DNA from: Larix sibirica
Taxonomy: Eukaryota > Streptophyta > Pinopsida > Pinales > Pinaceae
Assembly: GCA_004151065.3 (NCBI GenBank)
Contig: NWUY0300018192.1
Location: forward strand, 5,040-17,100
Direction of reading: 5' to 3'
Length of the DNA stretch: 12,061 nucleotides
Below, piece after piece: positions 1-6,511 of this stretch (positions are counted from its first letter, which is position 1; each line of letters starts with the position of its first letter). A program made the position numbers and the translations under genes. The notes beneath the pieces were generated by a model that saw only the letters and a list, made by a program, of their open reading frames with translations, searched no databases and was not told the origin of the DNA.

Positions 1-53
1 GTGTGAGCATTTGGCATTATTGAGTTTTTGAGAGAGAGCAAGATTCTCAAGTG

Positions 54-113
54 GGTGACTCGAATCCCTAGGTGAGGGACTCATCCAGAGAAGAGGTGGC
101 TCGAATCCCAAGG
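54..113. repeat. 19-bp direct repeat pair
   Basis: Bases 54-72 (ggtgactcgaatccctagg) recur at 95-113 with two substitutions (a58/g99 and t69/a110), 41 bases apart. The two copies lie inside the LTR-like region, before the duplicated block, so they occur only once in the window. Confidence 0.75.
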
Positions 114-180
114 CAACATGTTGCTGCTATTTGTTGGGCCGTACATTTTAGTTGGCATGTTGTTCTAGAAAATTTGCTGC

Positions 181-237
181 TGCATAGAAATCGAGGTACT
201 GCATAGAAATCGAGGTGCTACACATAAATCGAGGTTG
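181..237. repeat. Three tandem copies of a 19-bp unit
   Basis: The units at 181-199, 200-218 and 219-237 share the core cataNaaatcgaggt. The first two differ at one base and the third is more diverged. A detached partial fourth copy, cacataaatcgagg, lies at 277-290 and is identical to 221-234. The array sits in the LTR-like region and looks like local slippage or segmental expansion. Confidence 0.8.
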
Positions 238-251
238 AGGCCATACAATAC

Positions 252-329
252 TGCTGGGTCGTACTGCTGTTCTAGGCACATAAATCGAGGCCGTGCTGTT
301 TGCTGGGCTGTACAGCTGTTCTGGGCACG
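252..329. repeat. 29-bp degenerate direct repeat, two copies 49 bp apart
   Basis: Bases 252-280 (starting tgctgggtcgtactgctgtt) recur at 301-329 with four or five substitutions. A weaker third match to the first half (ttgttgggccgtac) is at 131-144. The repeat interleaves with the 19-bp cataaatcgagg units, so this stretch seems to have grown by nested duplication of a compound unit. Confidence 0.7.
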
Positions 330-425
330 AGTTTCGTGGTGGGCATGCATTTTGACGTGTTGGTATACTTCATTAAATGTTGATTTTATTGTTGCTGTAA
401 CTTTGATTTTTGCATGAGAATGCTT

Positions 426-431
426 AATAAA
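426..431 (+). promoter_or_regulatory. AATAAA polyadenylation-like hexamer in the LTR-like region
   Basis: A canonical AATAAA lies just upstream of the ttccccttgtgggtttttcc block, where the R region of a plus-strand LTR would carry its poly(A) signal. Such a hexamer is common by chance in AT-rich DNA, so the support is positional only. It recurs at 6379-6384. Confidence 0.25.
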
Positions 432-558
432 TTTTTTCTCTTGGACTGGTTTTCCCCTTGTGGGTTTTTCCAGGGTCTATTTTGACTAAAAACTTATTGT
501 GCATACAATTTTCAGACTGCTGTTATAATTGTTTTTTTGCTGCTAAACTATCTCAACA

Positions 559-2271
559 TGAGTGTTTTAGCTGCTTGTTCATTTTTTAAGTGCCTGTAAA
601 TTGTCATTTAAGTAGTGACTACCTAAGTCTGCAATATGGGTTTTGTTGGGTGGTTGAATGGCTTTTAAAAGCCCGATTTTTATCAGTATGTGATTGAATT
701 TTGACATAAATTCCAAGTCTTTGCTTTAGCTTTGGTTTCAAGATCTTAATTTAAAGAATGGAGCTACGAGAGATCTAAGAAAATTATCTTTTGATGTTGT
801 AACCTTAATGCTGCAAGAATGAACCCAAATTTGGAAGATGAATCTTTTCCATGTTGCTCCATTTGGTTCCTCATAGGTTTGAGCCCAAAACTCTCCATGT
901 TAGATGTTTCAGTTTGATGTGATCCTATTTTTGGCTTTGAGGTAGTTGGAGCTTTATTTGTCAAGTTATCTCACTGTATACCTATAGCATGCTTAGATGT
1001 TTTGTTGACATAAGTTGTTCCAAATGTGCTAGACATTAACAAAGTCAATACAGAGAAATGTACATTGTAATTGCAGTGGATTGTGTCCAAACTTTAAAAG
1101 GCATGTATATTTGCAGTTTTGGATATTTTCTTTCACAAAAAGTGAAAATAATGGAAAAAACATAAACAATTTTTCTCAGGGGCATGGGTGGGGCGAAATG
1201 TTTCGTCATGAGTACTCGGGACGCCAAGACGCAGAAAACGTGTCCCCGACCTTGTGGGATGCGTCCCTGTGGAACACTGCATTAACATTGGTGAGTTCTA
1301 GGTTTCCCTCCGATTACATGAGCCAGTGAAGAACACACAATCCCATAAGGATTTTGCAATAATGGAGGCAAAAGATGAAAGCTCATATTTTTATAATAGT
1401 TTACATTTCCACTCTTGGTTTTAAAGTACAAGAGAATAAAGCTGAAATCATAAAGTTTAGTTTGTTTTTTTTTACCCATTTTTAACTAATACATTAAATG
1501 AGAAGAGTAAAACAATATACAACTTGGATATATGTCACAGAAGAAGCATAGCAAAACAAGTTGAATATTTTAGTTTTATATTGGCCATCATATTAGCAAA
1601 ACTCATCTACCAAAGTCAACAAATTAAAATTATGTGTGTGGCCATTTTTGACATTCCATCTATTTTCTTATCCAATGTATTGTCTTACATGAAGAGTGTT
1701 TTTCCAACTATAGTGGATTTATAACTGATTTGGAAGATGCAATGAAAATTTGAAGGGTTGTACAATGGATTTTCAGATCTCCTCGATTGTTTCAAGATAG
1801 CAGGATTTTACATGAGAAAGAGTCTTTCATGTGTGGTTATTTAAATTTGAATATATTTTAAACTGACAAAGGTTTTTGAATGGGCTATTTATTTTGGTTT
1901 CCTTCCACAAGAGGCAACAAGATGATGAAGAGATGATTGAAAAGGGCATTGAATAAGGTATTTCATGTGTTTTAATATTTAAATTTAAATTTTCTTCCCA
2001 ACTTAAAAAGAAGGTTTGTTTATTCTTTTAAAAACTAAAATATGGTAAGAGATTTTGTTTGGGTATGTTGTAGGTGCTCGGGAAGGAGGGAGGAAATTAT
2101 TAATATGAAACGATACCTAGAATGACCTCGAAACTAAGTATGGATTTTTAATAAAAACATCAAACGAGTGTTTAACCAGGTGAATGTGTCATTAATATTG
2201 TCTATCGAATTATTGCGAGGTAAGGCCAATGCACATTTCGCTATAAAGCACACTCTATATGACTCTTTAGT
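559..2271. other. AT-rich stretch without a recognisable gene
   Basis: I see no domain motif, frame continuity or RNA gene here on either strand. Short open frames, such as 764-964 minus, 1081-1329 plus and 1524-1724 plus, lack family-like motifs and look like chance. The only compositional feature is the CpG-dense patch at 1194-1267. AT-rich palindromic runs such as the atttaaatttaaat block near 1978-1990 are ordinary for this base composition. Confidence 0.6.
1194..1267. other. CpG-dense GC-rich patch with a 7-bp inverted repeat
   Basis: Eight CpG dinucleotides fall within 70 bases (at 1194, 1204, 1217, 1222, 1230, 1239, 1247 and 1262), whereas the flanks are AT-rich and almost free of CpG. 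The motif gggacgc (1218-1224) is mirrored by gcgtccc (1261-1267), and cgaaa/tttcg form an imperfect palindrome at 1194-1205. It could be a fragment of a GC-rich mobile element, a recently inserted piece not yet depleted by methylation, or a chance cluster. It lies inside a chance open frame (1081-1329) that I do not call a gene. Confidence 0.45.
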
Positions 2272-2317
2272 TTAGAGGTCATTGTTTTCCAAAAAATTTG
2301 GATGAAAGCATGAATTG

Positions 2318-2593
2318 AACCAGAGATGAAACCATATCCCCTGCTTCCAGTCTTTTATGCTTGACAAATCCTCTCTCCATCCTTTCGTGAGCACATAACT
2401 CTCACCTCTCTTCCAGTATGTGAATATGCACTGCAATTTTTTACCATTAGAATATAAAAAATGTAATACATTTGATGTTGTCATTTCCCAGGATGTTTGT
2501 AAGAAAGTGACACAGAGCATGCTGTTTTGGGACCACCAACCTATTTTGAGAACCAACATCACTAACTGTCATCTCTTTCTGAAATATGTTATG
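2318..2593 (-). other. B3 DNA-binding domain remnant of the RAV-like pseudogene
   Basis: Frame one runs from 2593 with IFQKEMTVSDVGSQNRL and VVPKQHALCHFL. A shift near 2450 leads to NGKKLQCIFTYWKRGESY and VLTKGWRE. A second shift at about 2369 leads to FVKHKRLEAGDMVS. The SDVG..NRLV.PK.HA and YVLTKGW signatures are typical of RAV/NGATHA-class B3 domains and argue against the ARF and REM classes. All three pieces occur in the right order and spacing, which makes chance very unlikely. Confidence 0.9.
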
Positions 2594-2811
2594 TTTATGC
2601 ATCATAGAGGAGCCTATAAGTAAATTGCCTAGTTGTTGCTAATAAGGTCCACCTTGTTTCGTCGATCTATGAAAATGGAGGAGGTGCTTCATATGTTGTA
2701 GTTTTCATCATAGGAATGATCCTTGAACAGTTGAACAACTTATTCATCAGTGTAGAGATCCTAAAAATATGATCATGTTTCACGAATTGGTTCATTGAGA
2801 GAGTTTTGGTG

Positions 2812-2972
2812 GACATATTTGCCTCTTAAATTGATGGAAGCAATTCTGTTTCCGAGTTGAAGGTTCCCAACCATATTCTCTCTTGGTTTGCATATATTTT
2901 TGTTCCCAATTTTCCATTTGTGCAAGAAAGAACACCATTGAACTATCTGCTGGACTCGTATTGTTGCCTCAT
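2812..2972 (-). other. AP2/ERF domain remnant of the RAV-like pseudogene
   Basis: From 2954 downwards the frame reads SSR, stop, then FNGVLSCTNGKLG and KIYANQERIWLGTFNSETE to 2844. This matches the RAV pattern [20 protein letters not shown]...VWLGTF. After a two-base shift the trace resumes at 2841 as ASINLRGKYVHQNS. Roughly six residues that would carry the conserved RAYD core are missing, so the domain could not fold normally. The stop replaces the tyrosine of the YRG-type element. Confidence 0.85.
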
Positions 2973-2975
2973 CTG

Positions 2976-4070
2976 CAAGACTTGCCCAACCACCTAAAAG
3001 ATTTTTTCTTCTTTAAACCATATAGTTAATCAATAATGGATACCAATTCACAACTACAGAATTATAAAGTGAACGTGATTCGTTTACTCCACTGAATTGA
3101 TGAGGTTTTAAAGGACATAAATTTGTTTAATTGTCCATGGAAACAAATAACTAATCCATTCAACTAATTTTTTTCCCAAGGTAACCATGGAGTCGATATT
3201 TGATATCATAACTAATCACTACAATATAAGAAAATGGTGGACAAAGGTAAGGAATAAGTAGTTACACTGCTTTTGATCTTGTTTAGTAATGACAAGGCTA
3301 AATCTTGTTTAGGATGTACACCAAATCCTATCAAAAGAAACAAGCTACGCCGCGAAAACCGAATAAATTTGCAGGCTAGTCCATAAAACGCATGCTGGTA
3401 TATGTGGAAAACATGTAGGTTCACTTTCCTTGATTATTCAATTGATTTATGATCCCTTAATTGGAATTTGATTCAATTAATTCCACTGTAAATTCTCAAG
3501 AATTATAATCTTCTTTCCCTTCATGCAAATTCAAAGATCATTGCTTGTCACACAAATTGGAAAAGGCTTTCATTGTTTTTTTACCATCATAATGGTACAA
3601 TGTCCAATTAAGTAATCTAGAAATATGACATATACTAGTCACTAATTCTAATCAATTATGTGGATGGTGTAATTTTAATCAATTATGCTCATGGTGATGT
3701 AGACAGACAAAAGATAGCATAGGCTATTGCGTCTATGTGTTGACTATATTTGGGAATGAAAACCTTTACTTAAAGGTGATCTCGTGTAACCATTGTTGTT
3801 TGCTAAGGAAAAAAAATGTAGCTCAGGATTTGTGTATAACATGCGTATCAAGCAATGAATCTTTATGAGGATTATGGGAAGGAGGCTCTCATGGTGGCTG
3901 TGGTTAGGGTTTGTGTTGGAGGTATCCTGTTAGGTATAGGATTGTATTTGATATGATTTATTTGATAGAAGAGGTCAGTGGAATTTATGGCTCTGGTCAG
4001 TTTTTTAATATTTTCATGATCTTTTATTACTCTTTTTCACGTTTTCCGACTTCTCTCTAATCTTTCTACA
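2976..4070. other. AT-rich stretch without a recognisable gene
   Basis: I found no coding signature on either strand. The 70-residue open frame at 3424-3212 (minus) is hydrophobic and shows no family motif. A two-copy 27-bp tandem repeat lies at 3644-3696. The part after about 3840 could be the untranslated leader of the zinc-knuckle element that follows, but nothing in the sequence proves it. Confidence 0.55.
3644..3696. repeat. Two-copy tandem repeat, 27-bp period
   Basis: Bases 3644-3669 and 3671-3696 share taatcaattatg followed by atggtg, with differences only at the fifth base and at the tgg/ctc triplet. It is a simple local duplication in AT-rich DNA and recurs at 9597-9649. Confidence 0.7.
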
Positions 4071-5148
4071 ATGGAGGGCTAGTGATTTTTGTATTTTCTA
4101 GAGGATTCCTTTCTTAATGACGTTTGATTTTTATACCTCTCGACATCTAGATTTTTCCCATCTTTCAATGGTATATTATGATGGGGGGGCCACTTAGAGG
4201 CACATTTCTCAAAATAACTTTGACGCTTTTCATAACCCCAAGTCATTGGATCATAGGGTTTCCTCAAAGTCTTCTGCATTTTCGAAATGGTCACTACTTC
4301 CCGCAAACCCTTCCTTGGTAGATAAGGGTTTTGTGCTTCCGTAGGTGGTATCATATAGTCATGCATTTTTTCTGGCAGCGGATGAGGACTCCCTTCCTAA
4401 CCCGGTTTCCTTGGATTACATTGGTGTTTCTATTTCAGTTACTACTCCTATTCTTGGGAATGCTTCCAAGTTAGCCAAGGAGGGGGTATCTTTGTTGGAG
4501 GTAGACTATCTGAATGAGCCCTCCTGCCAAACGAAATCTGGGTCACTTTTCAGAAGTTCTAGAAGAGCATTAAGAGGAAACCCTCTGAGGTAAGACTATA
4601 TTTAGGAGAGAACATGACTTTTAATGAGGTCACTTCTTTATCGAAGCATGCATTAGTGGGTCATTTCGGTAGGCACAGGATGAGCATGGATACTTTCAAA
4701 TCCTAGGTTAACATCACTTGGGGAGAAATAATGGGTTATTCTCCATGATGTTTTACTATGGATTGTGAGTGGTTGGGGGTGATTCTTGAAACACTAGTGG
4801 ATGTGACAATTGGAAGGAGTTTGGTATTGGGAATCATATGCTCTGAAGCTTCAGAAGTGGACTTCCTTATTTGATGCCAGTAGAGAGAAGACCCCTAAGC
4901 ATTTGATATGGGTTAAATTACCACTTTTACCACTTGATCTATGGACCCCGAAAATGTTTGGGAAAATTGGCTTGGTGTTAGGTGTTTTTCTTGTGGCGGG
5001 CCTTAGTTTTCAACAAACAAGTATAATGATTGTAGCCCACATTCTTGTGGATTTGGATTTTCACGATGGCCTGATAGAAGAGATGCTTATCACTGTTGGC
5101 CATATTTTGCATACATAGGATCTTGACTACACTGGAATACCTTTTCGG

Positions 5149-5190
5149 TGTAACAAAAGTCATATCTATGGTCACTTGGTTCACAAGTGT
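5149..5190 (+). other. Mutated CX2CX4HX4C zinc knuckle
   Basis: The codons read FRCNKSHIYGHLVHKCP, with Cys at 5149, Ser (AGT) at 5158 where the family has Cys, His at 5173 and Cys at 5188. Spacing between ligands is exactly that of the CX2CX4HX4C knuckle. A single T-to-A change of TGT to AGT explains the lost ligand, so zinc binding should be abolished. Confidence 0.85.
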
Positions 5191-5584
5191 CCCTACCTTT
5201 TTCAGAAGAAACTATGGAAGGAAAAGAAGAGAACCCTCTTTGGAACTTCTTATGCTTTTGAGGTGTGCTCTCGGCCACTGCCACCAAAGGTGATCATGGT
5301 TTTCCGTCCAAGGGCGTTATGGATATTGGAGTACTTAAAGGTATTGCACGGAGACAAGTGCCAAAAACTATTGAGGATAGACTTGGTTTTGTGTTTTGCC
5401 CCTCTTCTGCTAGAGGTATGTGTATCGCTCTCTACACAAACTCTCCTTTATCTAGTGACCCTTATCCCATGAGTTTGATGTTTTCTTCTCTTTCTACTTC
5501 GAATAATTGCCTCAATGATGGATTTGAGGGGAGGAATATTTTGGGGAAATAGCAGTTCGAAAGGATAGACCAGGTTTTGGAACC

Positions 5585-5607
5585 CCACGAGTGTTGAACC
5601 CTCGTGG
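5585..5607. repeat. Perfect 7-bp inverted repeat with 9-base loop
   Basis: ccacgag (5585-5591) faces ctcgtgg (5601-5607) within the diffuse 3' part of the zinc-knuckle pseudogene. There is no T-run or other sign of a terminator or structured RNA, so it is recorded only as a sequence feature. Confidence 0.5.
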
Positions 5608-6007
5608 TTGAAAGGAGGTCTTGTAATAGGGGGCAGTTTTTATCCTCATCCTCTGACATTTCACCATTTTTTGATATGTGGAATCCCAAAGGGATATAAG
5701 AAGAGCGAGGAAGGTTTTTTTATGGATCTTCCTTTCGGTACAAATGCTTCTAATCCGTCTTCAAAACAGTTTTCGATTGATGTTATTTCCCAATCTAGTG
5801 ACTCTCTCCCATCTTCTGAATGTGTTCTTTCATTTGCTTGTTTTAACAAATTTGTCCTATGAATAGTTAAATCTACTCAAAGATTAAAATAAATCTCTAC
5901 AAGCTTAACCTAATACATAATTGAAAAAAGTGGTTGTTTACTCTCCTAAATATAACACAACACATAAGCTTTTAAACGCTAACAGGGAAAGGAATGGTGA
6001 GATTTAC

Positions 6008-6349
6008 CTCAAATGCATCGGTTGTCCTAACTCCAGCTTCACACTTGATCTCCAAGGGTTGAACCTATTAGAAAAAGACAAGAAACAACACCTCCAAGCA
6101 CTATATGTAATGGTTAAGATCTACTTTATACAAAACATATCATGCATCAAAAGAAATAAGAAACATAACATGGGAGAATAAGCCAAGTTCTATTAATGAA
6201 AGCTACTGAAGACTATTACAAAGTTACCCTTGATGTCGAAGCAACAAATTCTCCTTCCAAGATTTTCCTCTTGCTATCTCTGCAAATCCCCTGAGACCAT
6301 AGGTTTGATTCCTGTAAAAGTTCTCCCTTAGCTCATGGATGGCCTCCTT
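6008..6349 (-). CDS. Possible partial gene: two exon-like segments split by an intron-like stretch
   Basis: From the gap leftwards, the minus strand is open for 41 codons (6349-6227), including GLRGFAEIARGKSWKENL, then meets TAA. A donor-like gtaact starts at 6227. A T-rich stretch of 163 bases ends in ttgtctttttctaatag at 6065, a good acceptor. The next segment, 6064-6008 (57 bases), ends in GAG followed by gtaaat, a good donor. Joining at these sites keeps the frame open, continuing as FNPWRSSVKLELGQPMHL. Codon and residue make-up look protein-like, but I recognise no family, the 5' part is lost in the gap, and no further exon is evident to the left, where the zinc-knuckle pseudogene lies on the other strand. 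It may be a real terminal part of a gene, an old fragment, or chance. Confidence 0.3.
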
Positions 6350-6350
6350 N
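6350..6350. other. Single N: probable scaffold join between two contigs
   Basis: This is the only ambiguous base in the window. It falls exactly where sequence unique to the first segment (6109-6349) stops and the repeated block restarts at the equivalent of base 398. A lone N is used by some assemblers for a gap of unknown or negative length. Confidence 0.85.
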
Positions 6351-6511
6351 TAACTTTGATTTTTGCATGAGAATGCTTAATAAATTTTTTCTCTTGGACT
6401 GGTTTTCCCCTTGTGGGTTTTTCCTGGGCCTATTTTGACTAAAAACTTATTGTGCATACAATTTTCAGACTGCTGTTATAATTGTTTTTTTGCTGCTAAA
6501 CTATCTCAACA
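6351..6511 (+). repeat. Tail of the copia-like LTR remnant, second copy
   Basis: This is the counterpart of 398-558. It carries the AATAAA (6379-6384) and the U5-like block, but none of the short direct repeats of 1-397. It holds the only two differences from the first copy, cctgggcc against ccagggtc, at 6425 and 6429. A segment that begins abruptly inside a dispersed repeat is what a contig broken at a repeat would look like. Confidence 0.4.

Larger units (their letters stand above)
1..558 (+). repeat. Ty1/copia-like LTR remnant (R/U5-like part, possibly solo)
   Basis: This looks like the 3' portion of a plant LTR of Ty1/copia type. A gagagagagc-rich stretch near 31-40 is followed by an AATAAA at 426-431. 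After that comes a stretch at 445-470 whose core, ttccccttgtgggtttttcc, resembles the U5 segment common in plant copia LTRs, and then an A-rich run ending in ttattgtg. A possible 3' terminus is the aaca at 555-558, but no tggtatcagagc-type primer-binding site follows, so a solo or decayed LTR would fit. The 5' boundary lies outside the window, and I cannot see the TG...CA ends or a target-site duplication. No protein is encoded. The call rests on remembered family resemblance, not on an alignment. Alternatively it is another T-rich dispersed repeat. Confidence 0.4.
2272..2975 (-). pseudogene. RAV-like AP2/B3 transcription factor pseudogene
   Basis: Reading the minus strand across frames gives, in order, an AP2/ERF domain, a linker and a B3 domain. 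That is the architecture of plant RAV transcription factors, nuclear proteins that bind CAACA with AP2 and CACCTG with B3. The AP2 part contains KIYANQERIWLGTF, the linker VVQLFKDHSYDENY, and the B3 part TVSDVGSQNRLVVPKQHA, YWKRGESYVLTKGW and FVKHKRLEAGDMVS. The coding trace is broken. There is a TAG at 2945-2943 in place of the AP2 tyrosine, a frameshift near 2843 with about six residues lost, stops at 2775, 2763, 2742 and 2691, a frameshift before the B3 domain, and two more inside it near 2450 and 2369. No intron interrupts it, as is usual for RAV genes. A possible but unproven start is the ATG at 2972-2970. The 96-residue open frame inside it (2562-2272) is only a fragment. The class is well supported; the exact subfamily is not. 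Confidence 0.88.
4071..5866 (+). pseudogene. Decayed DUF4283/CCHC zinc-knuckle protein (LINE ORF1-like)
   Basis: The plus strand carries a long coding trace in shifting frames. Frame one is largely open from 4198 to 4590, with a TAG at 4342. Frame three from 4596 reads YLGENMTFNEVTSLSKHAL and VGHFGRHRMSMDTF, with stops at 4704 and 4746. Frame one resumes at about 4810 with EGVWYWESYALKLQKW and KHLIWVKLPLLPLDLWTP, followed by a zinc knuckle at 5149-5190 and a basic tail. The series VGRF-like, W.p..Gy.P, WVkLP.LPl..W, LDYe.iPFRC, knuckle is the DUF4283 plus CX2CX4HX4C arrangement of plant proteins related to LINE ORF1, which bind nucleic acid. A TAG at 5116 and a lost cysteine confirm decay. 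Downstream of 5472 the trace is diffuse and its end at 5866 is approximate. No endonuclease or reverse transcriptase motif follows. The start is uncertain; an ATG at 4071 runs into a stop after three codons. A domesticated zinc-knuckle gene, now dead, is an alternative to a truncated LINE. Confidence 0.8.
398..6108. repeat. First copy of a 5711-bp near-identical direct repeat
   Basis: Every base from 398 to 6108 has a counterpart at +5953 (6351-12061). Reading both copies side by side I found two substitutions, a472/t6425 and t476/c6429, and no indels; homopolymer runs match too (for example nine T near 1465, seven G near 4183, eight A near 3810). The right limit is set by the window end, so the true overlap may be longer. 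The left limit is exactly where the second segment begins after the N. This geometry is that of a contig suffix overlapping the next contig's prefix. Confidence 0.97.

Noticed and set aside
1081-1329. 82-residue plus-strand open frame
   Set aside because: It spans the CpG-dense patch, has no family-like motif, no plausible continuation and no splice context that I could support.
2272-2562. 96-residue minus-strand open frame as a small gene
   Set aside because: Its middle, YWKRGESYVLTKGW, is B3-like, but the flanks are out of frame with the rest of the domain. It is one frame of the RAV-like pseudogene, not an independent protein.
4079-4366. 95-residue minus-strand open frame opposite the zinc-knuckle pseudogene
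   Set aside because: It shows no motif I know and lies antisense to a plus-strand coding trace with recognisable downstream domains. A shadow of the opposite frame explains it.
5661-5849. Minus-strand open frame over the 3' part of the zinc-knuckle pseudogene
   Set aside because: The residue make-up looks fairly protein-like, and an acceptor-like atag lies near its right end, so I tested it as a further exon of the 6008-6349 candidate. It overlaps the plus-strand trace and has no recognisable motif, so I did not join it.
5921-6181. 86-residue plus-strand open frame starting at TTG
   Set aside because: It has no ATG start and no motif, and it overlaps the better supported minus-strand exon-like segments.
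6300-6349. tRNA-derived SINE head or tRNA gene
   Set aside because: ggtttgattcc resembles a B box and ttagctcatggatgg an A box, but they are in the wrong order for a tRNA and no cloverleaf forms. The signal is too weak next to a gap.
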